A stretch of DNA of 64,000 bases from Pelobates cultripes (Eukaryota > Chordata > Amphibia > Anura > Pelobatidae): contig OW240915.1 in the NCBI GenBank assembly GCA_933207985.1, positions 262,978,033-263,042,032 of the forward strand, given 5' to 3'. Made by a program: the position numbers and the translations under genes. Under the pieces are notes generated by a model. It did no database searches, was not told the DNA's origin, and saw only the letters and a list, made by a program, of their open reading frames with translations. Shown one piece after another: positions 21,777 through 33,513 of this stretch (its first letter is position 1; each line of letters starts with the position of its first letter).

Positions 21777-21778
<2 letters not shown>
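21003..21778. mobile_element. MITE-like fold-back element inserted within (TA)n
   Basis: Runs from CAGTGGTGTATCCTGG to GCTAAAACGTCCCTG with TA tracts on both sides. Its middle (about 21420-21605) is a palindrome centred near 21517: the GAGGGAGC, CTTCCTCTGAG, CTGCTCAGCTCCCTC and AGAGTGAGGCTGGG blocks on the left return in reverse complement on the right with few changes. There is no transposase. TA-flanked ends suggest a TA-targeting DNA transposon, but insertion into a TA array makes that uncertain. Confidence 0.6.
21117..21335. repeat. (CA)n-type low-complexity tract
   Basis: Interrupted ACACAC with recurring CTAACAGACACAC and CTGACACAC units, lying inside the fold-back element between its left end and its palindrome. 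Confidence 0.9.

Positions 21779-21815
<37 letters not shown>
21779..21815. repeat. (TA)n microsatellite, right flank of fold-back element
   Basis: An uninterrupted TA run that mirrors the tract on the left side of the element. Confidence 0.95.
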
Positions 21816-21819
<4 letters not shown>

Positions 21820-22427
21820 GTTCATCAAGAGCTTTTCAAATCTTTGTGTGAGGAACTGGATAAGACAAAATTTGTTTTGGCAAAAATATGCCACATTTGG
21901 GTTAATGTTGTCCTCTAAACTGTTAGTACTGGCATCTCAAATTGGGAAGGCTGGCGAAAATTCTTTTGTTTAAAAGGAATAGAAAATATCTGCAATTCTC
22001 ATGTCTTGTGCCAAGAATCATATTTTCAGTTTCCACTTCTTCCCCTGGAATTCTATTGTCTCTCAGAAAGTTAGATAGTGAAGAAATACATTACATATTT
22101 ATGTTTGACAAAAATCTGTCACAAATCAATTACGCTCATAAGATATTCAGCGCACTTGCAGAAATTCCAGTAATGTGCTTCACTTAGTACACCCAGAGTG
22201 TGGATTTGTTTTCTGTAAGTGAAATGATAGCTTCTATAACTTGCCTCAGATATTTTTTTAACCAGTGATGGCTAGGCATTATGTACTATTTTAAGATTAT
22301 TTCCTGTTTCTTGCTAAATGTACTTCAAATTAGTTTAAAATAAATGTTAAAGGGAAATCCCACCATATGTCCACTTGTTTTATGAAAAAAAATTTGTTCT
22401 TTAGGTTTGTCTCTTTTTAGAAAAAGA
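21816..22427. other. AT-rich interval, nothing recognised
   Basis: Two plus-strand open frames (ending 21918 and 22187) carry no motif. No repeat boundary seen. Confidence 0.35.
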
Positions 22428-22849
22428 TTAAAGCAACAGTTTAAGCATCATAACCGTTGTAGTGGTTATGGTCCCAGGAGTGTTCTGGTGCAGTCCCAGT
22501 ATATTCTGTCAAACTATTTAAGCACAGTTTGACAATTACCTGGATTCCACCAGGCTCCATAACTACTACCAGTTGTCTCAACCCAAAGAAATTAGATATC
22601 TGTTTGCTCAGGAACTTGTTCAGTGACTGAGAGTGCTCAGATAGAGCTCTCAGCCAGTGAGTGGACATCTACATTACCATGTGGCTTCTCCTGATTCAGA
22701 AAATTGTAAGTTGCAAATCCGTATTACAGAACCCAGCAAAGTGCCAAGCAGTGCTGAAATGGTTTGACGGATTAAGCATGGTTGGCATCAGGACACTACT
22801 GACACCATAACCACTAAAGCTGGTTATAGTGCTTAGAGTTGTATTTTAA
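22428..22849. mobile_element. TTAA MITE, T2/Kolobok-like
   Basis: Ends TTAAAGCAACAGTTTAAGCA and, at the right in reverse complement, TTAAAATACAACTCTAAGCA. Both are followed by an A(T/C)(A/C)ATAACC block. TTAA at both termini with TTAAAR-type ends is the signature of T2 MITEs in Xenopus. No coding capacity. Confidence 0.65.
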
Positions 22850-24549
22850 TGATATTCGTAGAAATTGGAACGTGTTGAGAATCAGTCAAAACATGGTGTA
22901 CACTGAGAACATACATAAACTAAGTTAGCTTATCATTTGATTAGTCACTGCTCAGAACAAGAATTAGTTTATTTGTGCCATTACAGACAGAACCTATACA
23001 AGTTGCATATCAGACTGATCCCAACCAGTAGTGTAGATCTAACCAAAATTCCAGCAGGTTATATGTGCATGAAAGACACAGTACAGCAGACAGTCTGCCT
23101 TCTTTGGCCCTTATCTGCATGGCTGAGACTCTGCACACAGTGAGCAAGAGGTCCACATCTGGATAATCATTTTGATTAAAGAGATTTTATTCACTGACAA
23201 ATTAGTTATTTTCTTTTAATAAGCTTCTAGAGGTCGCAAACTTCTTTGACAAAAAATGAAAATAAAATAAATTATTCATCCCATCGTGAACGAAAATTAC
23301 ACAATCAAATGTATAAAATAAATGATTTAAACCAGAAATATATTTAAATTATGCAGGTCAAAACAAGTGAAGGTGAATTTATCTTTAATTGCTCATTTCT
23401 GCCAATCATTAAAAGCTGTTACATACTTTTTTATTTAATTCTTTATTTTTCAAAAATACAGCTTGGTAAAACATAATGAAATCTACATCTGTCGTGTCCA
23501 AAAATAATCCCTGAAGAAAAGTGTAGGTGGGAGAGAGGTAGGAAATTAAGAAAGAGATAGGAAAAAAAGCAGGGGGGAGAGGATAGAAAGACAAGACACA
23601 ATATGAAAAAGAGACAAGCGATTAAAGGGTTACTTCAAGCACCATCACCACATCAGTGATTTAAAGTGGTCATGATACTTGGAGTCTATCTTTGCAACAT
23701 TGCTCAATAAAACATTAGAGTTACAATACTTCACTTCCAGAGTTGTAACGTTAAATCCAATAGTGTCATTTAGCAGTAGCTAATGTAAATTCTGTGCCTA
23801 TTTTGCACGCATATCATGTTGGCAGCACACTACTAATGACAGCATTGACCCTCCTTTGTGCCGCCCAAGACCCTGCTTTATTCTGCCTTCTCTGACATCC
23901 CTCCCACTTCAGAGAGAAGGAGTGACATCACCGTAGGTGGCTAAAGGAGAATAACACAGTTTTTATGAAAATATCTCTAACTTTATGCATAAAGGTGATG
24001 AACGTCATGGAAAGGTCTCATTAACAATTGACAGGTTTTTTGACAGGACTGTTTTTTGTTTTCATTTTTTTTCTAGTTTTGACTCACAGAAAAGGCCATA
24101 ATATACTACACTGACTGACACGATAAAGGCAATGTTCCCATATTCATTTTATTTTTTTTAGACCTCCCAAATACATATTTGTTAAATATAAGGGGAAAAT
24201 AATTTAAAAAAAATAAAAATATTAATAATCATGGGCGCTCCTCTTTAAAATAAAGCTTTGGAAAACTGTGTTTGAAAAAGAGGCACTTGAAATCAAAAAG
24301 GTCCATTAGAACAAGCAAATAGATAACCTTGTATTTTTGTATTATTGTCAAGAAAAACATATTTGTTTCTGCAACGCATACTTCCTGCTATTACTCACAA
24401 CAGTTTCCTGCTCAGAAATTGCATAGGAAGTGCCCATAGAAGCAATTGTAGCAGAAATGTTCTCTGAACAGTCTGCTGACAAATAGATATATAATTTCTA
24501 GTATTCTGATTTTCTAACCATTTTTAATTTGGTCCATGTAAATGCATGA
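22850..24549. other. AT-rich interval with one T2-like left end
   Basis: At about 23623 the sequence TTAAAGGGTTACTTCAAGCACC looks like a T2-type terminus, but I find no matching right end, so I do not delimit an element. Nothing else is recognised. Confidence 0.3.
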
Positions 24550-24565
24550 CTATTTTTGATGCTCG

Positions 24566-26337
24566 AACAAACAGAGATATAAGGATGCGCCTAAAACTTG
24601 ATAAAATAAAAGACTAAATTAGTCAGATAAAATACAGAATAAAATAAGTAATAAAACAATAGTCCAATAAAATAGGCTTATCACAGTCCGTGAGGGTAGG
24701 TCCCACTTGTAAAGGAATATTCTTTAGGGTGTAGGTGGGATCGTATCTTCAAATGTTGAGAATTCAGCATATGTGGAGAGAAAAATAAAAACAGGACTCC
24801 AATGGCACAGTAAATCGGTGTATAAAATAAATATAAAAGTATAAAATCAGTCTTACTCACAGTTTTCAGAGCTAGGATCAGCTCTGATATTGCTCGCGTA
24901 AAGTGGAATAATCCCCACTTCAAGGATATATGGAGTAAATTTTGATAGTTGAATATCTGACTTGGGTTCAGCGTTCAATTTGACGTAATACGACCCAGAG
25001 GAAAAAATGAAATAAAATATATAGTGCTCACTGTATGTAATAAAATTAAAAGAAAGTAAAGTATACTACTCACGTAAAGTAGAGCAGACTCAAAACTGCT
25101 CAGTGAAGGCGCTCGGGTGGTATAATCCCCTCCTATGGATTCTTTGTACTTCCTGCAGGGTGAGCCGTATACGTAAAAGCAATAAAAGAAAATGTATGTA
25201 AAATCAGGTAAAGGAGAAAGCAAATGGCAATAAAGTATTTTATGCCAATAAAATATCTTTATTATAAAATTAAGAACAACATCTATTAATATCTAAACGC
25301 GTTTCGCCTTAACAGGCTTCTTCAAGTAGATAGTGGGAAAGAGGGGGGGCATACGTGACATACATAAGCTTATATAGTGTGTAATAGTACTTTAAATTTA
25401 AAATTCCCGCCAAAATGACGTCATAAAATTAGCATTTAGATAATACAGGGAAGTTATTATAAAACAGTTATTGCACACATAAAAATTGACAATACAATGA
25501 TAAAAAGCATATTTGCATTATTTAAATTTTATAATAAAGATATTTTATTGGCATAAAATACTTTATTGCCATTTGCTTTCTCCTTTACCTGATTTTACAT
25601 ACATTTTCTTTTATTGCTTTTATGTATACGGCTCACCCTGCAGGAAGTACAAAGAATCCATAGATGGGGATTATACCACCCGAGCGCCTTCACTGAGCAG
25701 TTTTGAGTCTGCTCTACTTTACGTGAGTAGTATACTTTACTTTCTTTTAATTTTATTACATACAGTGAGCACTATATATTTTATTTCATTTTTTCCTCTG
25801 GGTCGTATTACGTCAAATTGAATGCTGAACCCAAGTCAGATATTCAACTATCAAAATTTACTCCATATATCCTAGAAGTGGGGATTATTCCACTTTACGC
25901 GAGCAATATCAGAGCTGATCCTAGCTCTGAAAAGTGTGAGTAAGACTGATTTTATACTTTTATATTTATTTTATACACCGATTTACTGTGCCATTGGAGT
26001 CCTGTTTTTATTTTTCTCTCCACATATGCTGAATTCTCAACATTTGAAGATACGATCCCACCTACACCCTAAAGAATATTCCTTTACAAGTGGGACCTAC
26101 CCTCACGGACTGTGATAAGCCTATTTTATTGGACTATTGTTTTATTACTTATTTTATTCTGTATTTTATCTGACTAATTTAGTCTTTTATTTTATCAAGT
26201 TTTAGGCGCATCCTTATATCTCTGTTTGTTCTTGCTATCTGTTACCATTAGGGGATTATTGGGGACTCCCCTTTGAGGAGTGCTGCCTTTCTTATAATTT
26301 TATTGTGGCAATTTAGCGCTGTTTTTTTCTCTTTTTC
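24566..26337 (+). mobile_element. Palindromic, probably Penelope-like, insertion with 16-bp target duplication
   Basis: Flanked by identical 16-bp copies of CTATTTTTGATGCTCG (24550-24565 and 26338-26353), so it is one integration product. Inside are two inverted arms of exactly 707 bp, sharing the last target base on the left (24565-25271 and 25525-26231), that differ by only about half a dozen bases by eye. They are separated by a 253-bp spacer and followed on the right by a 106-bp tail ending GCGCTGTTTTTTTCTCTTTTTC. No reverse-transcriptase frame is present. Head-to-head partial copies and target duplications of this size are reported for Penelope-like elements. A hammerhead-like block in the spacer also fits. 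The family assignment is inference. Confidence 0.6.
25294..25327 (-). ncRNA. Hammerhead-ribozyme-like core (degenerate)
   Basis: On the minus strand TTGAAGAA is followed by a 4-bp stem GCCT/AGGC with loop GTTA, then GAAACGCG. This resembles the hammerhead core (CUGANGA, stem II, GAAA) carried by Penelope-like elements. The invariant first C reads T here and there is an extra T upstream, so the copy is probably inactive. It could be chance resemblance. Confidence 0.3.
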
Positions 26338-26353
26338 CTATTTTTGATGCTCG

Positions 26354-28149
26354 CCTGTTTGCTATAATTATAAGCGAAGTACCACAGTGTCGAAAGCAGG
26401 GCCCATTTATTTTAAATTATTTATTAATTACTTTAAGTGTGTCTTTCTTTCTATAGAAACAATCTTTTTTTAATATTATTACTAGAACAAGCACTTCATT
26501 ACCTCCTGTATGAGTGTGGGTGTTTATGTCCACACCAGAAACGCGATAGCTTTTACCTAGAGACTAAATAATTGAATAATAATAATAATTGAATAATAAT
26601 AATAATATAATAAATAAATAATTTTGGTGTGTACAGGTCAAAGTTTGGTGTGAATTTGGAAAAAACATTTGCTCTGAGTTTTCCAAAATATGAATATTTA
26701 TAGCTAATAAATAAGATATTTCACAGAGAGCCTGAGAAGGACCTGTTAAATAACACAAGTTTTTATTCTCTAGTGAGACAACTTCTGGCCAACAATCATA
26801 CTTGACATAATTTGTCACTAGTTTTATAAAGGTAATTGAAGCAATGACCTAACAATGCCATCCTTTGTTTCAGATCAGCTGTCAGTTCACTCAGTAACTC
26901 AAGATTACTTGCAATACCTCAGCTCAATATCTTTGAATTAGGAACACTCCCATATGTGGAAGTCATCCACGGGAACAAATGTTGGAAATATTGAAATTAA
27001 GCAGAGCTTAAATTTTCATAGCAGCAGCATGTAGTGATCAGAGCTGGGCACACATATGAAGCAAAATAATGTAAGAATTCTTAGTCAGTGGTTTGCTTAA
27101 AAAGAAACAAAATGATTTAAAAAAAAAAGAAAAAAAAAGTTTGTTATATCTCAAAGGCAAAATGGCTGAATACAAGAGCGGGGGGAGGAAGTAAAGAAAG
27201 ACAGTACACACACCTCCTCTTTAGCACCATAGAGACTATGGAGGTCAGACAGTGAAATGTTACCAGCAGTAAATTCTCCAGCACATTCAGATTAGTCACT
27301 AGTGATTAATTCAATCAATCCTTTTATTAATGATTCCTAATTCTTACCTTGTAAATTTATCTTCAATCATAATTTCTAAAAAAGTATTCTTGGTAAGAGT
27401 CAAAATGGCAACTGTCATCTCTGTTATTGGGTAGCACTGCATTTCAATAAATCCTTTATAGTACATCTCTATCTTTCTATTTACCAGCATCTTTAATACA
27501 GTGATTACCACAAACCTGATATGTAAACAGGCCAAATAGCTGTTACTTTTAACTAGCAAACTGTGCAATACTTTATATAAAAAGCAACCATTCAGTGAAT
27601 TTTTTTTTTGTACTTGGCAACTCATTGCTTAGTGTGATGGTGGTCTCAAGTTAGGCCAAAGTAAATCTGTACTAAGTATGTGCCACAATTTTCCCTTCTG
27701 GAGCAATCTAGCCATTCTGCTGATTTATGTGTACCATGTAGTTGAAACGGACTACGTTTTCATGATTTAAAATGTGTTCATTTCAGGACATCTATAAACT
27801 AAAATGAATCTAATTCCCTCGTGTAAAGCTATATCAAAATTTTAAGAAACTATATTCCAGTTCTAACAAATTATGATGTTCATGTATTTATCCATTCAAA
27901 TATTAAATATATTGGTTCCATTTTAACTTGTTTTTTTTTTTCTTATAATTTATGAAAGTTAGCTTCAATAAGGATTTCCTTCAAATAATTTTTACATTTC
28001 TCTGGTGAGATGTTTAGATGGAAGTTCACAATATCTATATATAAACCTGATATTACACATGCTTTAGTTGCCCTTCCTGCAATAAGCAATCAATTATTAA
28101 ATTACTATTCTTTGTATGCTTTCTTTTACATTAGAGCTGTGTTCTAGTT
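26354..28149. other. AT-rich interval with (AAT)n tract
   Basis: An AATAAT-rich microsatellite lies at about 26568-26620. Otherwise there is no supported gene or element. A 93-codon minus-strand frame at 27344-27625 has no recognisable motif. Confidence 0.4.
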
Positions 28150-30900
28150 CAGGGCCGGATTAACATAGGGGCTGATGGTGCTGCAGCTCCAGGTCCAGGC
28201 CCAGGCCCAGGCCCATGGAATAGGACCACTGATTTACAAAAAAAAAGAAATAAGAATGTATTTTTTTTTTAACACTTTTTTAAAAAAAATTTTACACACT
28301 ACTCTTAAGGGTGCCACCTGGGTCGTATTTATTTGAGGCTGTCTAGCCGTGCCGATATTGCAGTATTACCGGCAATACAAATGCCGGTATTTTTCTCAGT
28401 ATAAACAGAGTTTACTCTGCAATACCAGCAACGGGCAGTAGGGGTCGCTGTGTGTGTGGAGAGAAGCAGGGATAGGAAGTTACAGCATATACGGCATCTC
28501 TCTACTCACTGATCCGTGGGGGAGCATCTACACAGCACAGAGAGTCCAGACAGCAGCTCCCAGCCTGCAGAGACAGCTCAGGGAAGTGAGGGATGGGGTA
28601 AAGACTGCAGAGAGACATGGGGACACAGGGAGACCTCTGGGGACGCTGAAACACTTGGGGACATGGGGACACAGACACACATGGGGACACTGAGACATGG
28701 GGACATAGACACACATTGGAAAACTTGGGGACACTGAGACATGGGGACAGACACTAGGGGACACTGAGACTGATGAACACTGAGATACTAGGGGACGCTG
28801 GGAGATATGGGGACACTGAGACACTTGGGGACACTGGGAGACATGGAAACACTGAGACACTAGGGACACAATGTCCCCAAGTGTCTCAGTGTCCCCATGT
28901 CTCCCTGCCAGTGTCCCTGGTGTCTCAGTGTCCCTAGTATCTCAGTGTCCACATGTCTCCCAGTGTCTGTGTCCCCATGTCTCCCAGTGTCACAATGTCC
29001 CCAAGTGTCTCCGTATCCCCATGTCTCTCAATGTCCACTAGTGACATGGGGACACTGGGAGACATTGGGACACAGACACTAGGGGACACTGGGTGAAATG
29101 GGGACACAGAGACATTGGGACACTGGGAGACATGGGGCACTGAGACACTGTGATACATAGGGAGAGTGTGATACATAGTCTCAGTGTCCCCATGTCTCAC
29201 AGTGTCCCCTAGTAACATGGGGACACTGGGGACATGGGGATAAAGACACTAGAAGACATTGGGCGACATGGCGACACTGGGTGACATGGGGACACTGGGA
29301 GACAGAGAGATACTGGGAGCAATCCATCTATACAGCAGAATCAAACTGTAAGTAGTTTTTAGGTGATTTCCCTGAATTTTCTCTACTCCTTGTGAGTTAC
29401 ATAATGTGATGTCACGCATACATAATTAGTAATGCAAATTAGTAAGGCCTGTATTTTTTCCAAGAAAGGTGGCAACCCCAACTACTCTTCACATAAGAAT
29501 GGAAACTTAAGAGGGATATATGGAAACAAAACTTGTGTGAAATGGCTGAAATGAAATTTGTTAAGGTAATGCTGACTTTGGTCTCTCTAACACTGTAGCA
29601 TATTCCCTTTCTTCTACACTCACTACAGCCACCTTTTCTCTGTCTCAGACTGTATACCAGGAGCTTCTGCCTGCTAGTAAGAAGGTAAGGAGACCTGTGA
29701 GTGCTAGGGGACAGTCCTTAGAAAGCATGAAGCGAGCGCATCATTAGATGCATTTATGCCAAACTCAGGATGCTGTTGGCCAGCATGCATTATTGGCAGG
29801 CAGCCTGACATGCATTCATGCCAGGCTAGACTTCCAATTCTTTGAGCAGACACGCCTCTTTTTTGGTCATGTTCGTCCCTTTCGGGAGTTCTGGTTACAT
29901 TATGCGCGTCAGTGGCCCACCCTTTTACAACGCCCATTGACTTCCTGCTTAACTGGATACTGCTGTTTGGTGATATAGATTTACTTCAAAGATGAAAGCA
30001 TGAATTAGAGAGAGATTATCATATTTTAATAGAATCTGAGTTTTCTTATAGCTGCATTTTATGAGTTTCCCTCTGGCAACATCACCACCAGATACATAAT
30101 GCTTGAGAGGTATGACTGTTTTAGTGCTTTTGGTTGATAAGATTCTGTACTTAGGCCCCTCATAATTGTCAGCACCAGGCCCACTGGGCTCTTAATCTGG
30201 CCCTGGTCTCCCAGTGTCCCCAAGTGTCTCAGTGTCCCCATGTGTCTGTATCCCCATGTCTCCCAGCGTCCCCTAGTATCTCAGTGTTCCTCGGTCTCAG
30301 TGTCCCCTAGTGTCTGTCCCCATGTCTCAGTGTCCCCAAGTTTTTCAATGTGTGTCTGTGTCCCCATGTCTCAGTGTCCCCATGTGTGTCTGTGTCCCCA
30401 TGTCCCCAAGTGTTTCAGCGTCCCCAGAAGTCTCCCTGTGTCCCCATGTATCTCTGCAGTCTTTACCCCATCCCTCACTTCCCTGAGCTATCTCTGCAGG
30501 CTGGTTGCTGCTGTCTGGACTCTCTTTGCTGTGTAGATGCTCCCCCGAGTATCAGTGAGTAGAGAGATGCCGGTATATGCTGTAACTTCCTATCCCAGCT
30601 TCTCTCCACACACACAGCGACCCCCTACTGCCCGTTGCTGGTATTGCAGAGTAAACTCTGTTTATACTGAGAAAAATACCGGCATTTGTATTGCCGGTAA
30701 TACTGCAATATCGTCACGGCTAGACAGCCTCAAATAAACACCACCCAGGTGGCAACCTTAAGAGTAGTGTGTAAAAAAAAAAAAAAAAAAACATTATTTG
30801 ATTTTTTTTAATCAATGGGTCGATTCCATGGGCCTGGGCCTGGGCCTGGGCCTGGGCCTGGAGCTGCAGCTCCATTAGCCCCTATGTTAATCCGGCCCTG
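28150..30900. mobile_element. 2.75-kb inverted-repeat element with minisatellite arms
   Basis: The ends CAGGGCCGGATTAACATAGG and its exact reverse complement lie at 28150 and 30900. Homology continues inward for about 690-710 bp per arm: the GGCCCAGGCCCAG run, the GCCGGTAT blocks, then ACACTGGGGACATGGGGAC-type units. The centre (about 28870-30200) holds more of the same minisatellite and about 0.8 kb of other sequence. It also has an internal GGCCAGATTAAGAGCCC-like terminus near 30180-30205. CAG-starting ends recall hAT elements, but the 8-bp flanks (TTCTAGTT and ATAATCTT) do not match. No transposase is seen. Confidence 0.7.
28550..29310. repeat. Minisatellite of GGGGACACTGAGACA-type units
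   Basis: Diverged 15-35-bp units built from GGGGACACT, GAGACAT and CACTAGGG. The orientation flips near 28870 and again near 29045. It is also present inverted at 30205-30450. Apparent frames rich in Val-Ser-Pro-Cys are translations of the repeat. Confidence 0.9.
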
Positions 30901-31434
30901 ATAATCTTGTATATGATATTTGATTTGTTCTTGACAAAATGCCCTGTTACATGTAGTACTACAAAAATAAAAACCATTAGCTTATATTATATTCCTGGTC
31001 TGAAATATAAGCTTTGAAACCAAATACCTTTTGTCACCTATAGTTATAATAAAAATTAAAAAATAAGTATGGCCAAATACCTTTTTGATGAATATATACA
31101 AAGTACCTGATGGTATATCAGGGAATTATGCTTATTGCAAATTATATTACAATGTAAAAAATAATGTTTGTGTGTGACATAATGACATTTCCGCCAAATG
31201 CCATTACAAGGAAAAGATTACAGGCTGGTTTTGCAACGTGAAAATATTCCCTCCTACCTTTTATTTGTCTGCTAGAAAATGACCATAGATTTTGGCATAG
31301 AAACATTGCTTTTTAGTATGGGAGAGGAGAGAGGTGTTCTCATTTACAGTCACTCTGCAGCGAATAAGATCCTTGCGGAGAAATTCATTTTTTTGCATGG
31401 TCAAAAACAGCACTGAAGCAAAGATGGAGGTATA
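30901..31434. other. AT-rich interval, nothing recognised
   Basis: No supported feature between the inverted-repeat element and the next Tc1 element. Confidence 0.35.
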
Positions 31435-33045
31435 CAGTTGCAAGAAAAAGTATGTGAATCCTTTGGAATGATATGGATTTCTGCACAAATTGGTCATAAA
31501 ATGTGATCTGATCATCATCTAAGTCACATCAATAGACAATCACAGTCTGCTCAAACTAATAACACACAAAGAATGAAATGTTGCCATGTTTTTATTGAAC
31601 ACACCATGTAAACATTCAGAGTGCATGTGGAAAAAGTATGTGAACCCTTGGATTTAATAACTGGTTGAACCTCCTTTGGCAGCAATAACTTCAACCAAAC
31701 GTTTCCTGTAGTTGCAGATCAGACGTGCACAACAGTAATTCTTGACCATTCCTCTTTACAGAACTGTTTCAGTTCAGCAATATTCTTGGGATGTCTGGTG
31801 TGAATCGCTTTCTTGAGGTCATGCCACAGCATCTCAATCGGGTTAAGGTCAGGACTCTGACTGGGCCACTTCAGAAGGCGTATTTTCTTCTGTTTAAGCC
31901 ATTCTGTTGTTGATTTACTTCTATGCTTTGGGTCATTGTCCTGTTGCAACATCCATTTTCTGTTGAGCTTCAGCTGGTAGACAGATGGCCTTAAGTTCTC
32001 CTGCAAAATGTCTTGATAAACTTGGGAATTCATTTTTCATTCAATGATAGCAATCCGTCCAGGCCCTGACGCAGCAAAGCAGTCCCAAACCATGATGCCC
32101 CCACCACCATACTTCACAGTTGGGATGAGGTTTTGATGTTGGTGTGCTGTGCCTTTTTTTCGCCACACATAGTGTTTTGTGTTTCTTCCAAACAACTCAA
32201 CTTTGGTTTCATCTGTCCACAGAATATTTTGCCAGTACTGCTGTGGACCATCCAGGTGCTCTTGTGCAAACTGTAAACGTGCAGCAATGTTTTGTTTGGA
32301 CAGCAGTGGCTTCCTCTGTGGTATCCTCCCATGAAATCCATTCTTGTTTAGTGTTTTATGTATTGTAGATTCACTAACAGGGATGTTAGCATTTGCCAGT
32401 GACTTTTGTAAGTCTTTAGCTGACACTCTAGGATTCTTCTTCACCTCATTGAGCAGTCTGCGCTGTGCTCTTGCAGTCATCTTTACAGGACAGCCACTCC
32501 TAGGGAGAGTAGCAGCAGTGCTGAACTTTCTCCATTTATAGACAATTTGTCTTACCGTGGACTAATGAACAGCAAGGCTTTTGGAGATACTTTTATAACC
32601 CTTTCCAGCTTTCTGCAAGTCAACAATTCTTAATCGTAGGTCTTCTGAGAGCTCTTTTGTGCGAGGCATCATTCACATCAGGCAATGCTTCTTGTGAAAA
32701 GCAAACCCAGAACTGGTGTGTGTTTTTTATAGGGCAGGGCAGCTGTAACCAACACCTCTAATCTCATCTCATTGATTGGACTCCAGTTGGCTGACATCTC
32801 ACTCCAATTAGCTCTTGGAGATGTCATTAGTCTAGGGGTTCACTTACTTTTTCCACATGCACTCTGAATGTTTACATGGTGTGTTCAATAAAAACATGGC
32901 AACATTTCATTCTTTGTGTGTTATTAGTTTAAGCAGACTGTGATTGTCTATTGTGACTTAGATGATGATCAGATCACATTTTATGACCAATTTGTGCAGA
33001 AATCAATATCATTCCAAAGGGTTCACATACTTTTTCTTGCAACTG
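31435..33045 (-). mobile_element. Tc1-like DNA transposon, complete ends
   Basis: A 1611-bp element with TA on both sides (31433-31434 and 33046-33047). Inverted repeats of about 215 bp (31435-31650 and 32831-33045) begin CAGTTGCAAGAAAAAGTATG and keep an internal repeat of the AAAAAGTATGTGAA motif, the IR/DR arrangement. Length and structure are normal for Tc1; only the transposase frame is damaged. Confidence 0.95.
31654..32669 (-). pseudogene. Tc1-family transposase, DD34E type, lightly damaged
   Basis: Starts at the ATG at 32669 ([23 protein letters not shown] 1). A second HTH follows around RSGCPVK. The three catalytic blocks are all visible: [24 protein letters not shown] and [12 protein letters not shown]. 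Damage is limited to a TAG in the N-terminal region after SLAVH (near 32562), a TGA after IAIIE (32034-32036) and a frame break after EEWSRIT (near 31730). The last ~25 codons then lie in another frame and end at 31654. It would cut and paste the element if intact; this copy cannot. Confidence 0.92.
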
Positions 33046-33172
33046 TATGTGATTTTATGGCCTAAATTTCATTAACAAAAGCTAACTTGAGTATATGCAA
33101 TGTTGAAAGAGAAGGGCTTTAGCTTTATTTGTCCTTATAGTATAATGAAGGATTTGCATTTCAGGTTAACAT

Positions 33173-33505
33173 TAGAGATGTCGCGAACTGTCCACCGAAC
33201 TGTCCGCCGGCGAACAATAACGTGTTCGCGTTGGGCGAACATATGCGATTTCCGGTCCGCCCCCTATACGTCATCATTGAGTAAACTTTGAACCTCACAG
33301 CCAGAAGACACATTCCACCCAATCAGCAGCAGACCCTCCCTCCCAGGAAGTGTCTGCTGACTGTGAGGTTCCGGGTCAAAGTTTACTTAATGATGACGTA
33401 TGAAGGGCGGACCGGAAATCGGATATGTTCGCCCAACGCGAACACGCTATTGTTCGCCAGCGGACTGTTCGCGAACAGTTCGGCGGACAGTTCGCGACAT
33501 CTCTA
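33173..33505. mobile_element. Complete hAT-type MITE with 8-bp target duplication
   Basis: A 333-bp near-palindrome whose ends TAGAGATGTCGCGAAC and reverse complement are flanked by perfect GTTAACAT duplications (33165-33172 and 33506-33513). An 8-bp duplication is the hallmark of the hAT superfamily. It encodes nothing and would depend on a transposase supplied elsewhere. A half copy lies at 614-768. Confidence 0.95.
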
Positions 33506-33513
33506 GTTAACAT

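Noticed and set aside
28502..30562. Frames rich in Val-Ser-Pro-Cys
   Set aside because: They follow the minisatellite period in both strands and all frames; no start context or motif.
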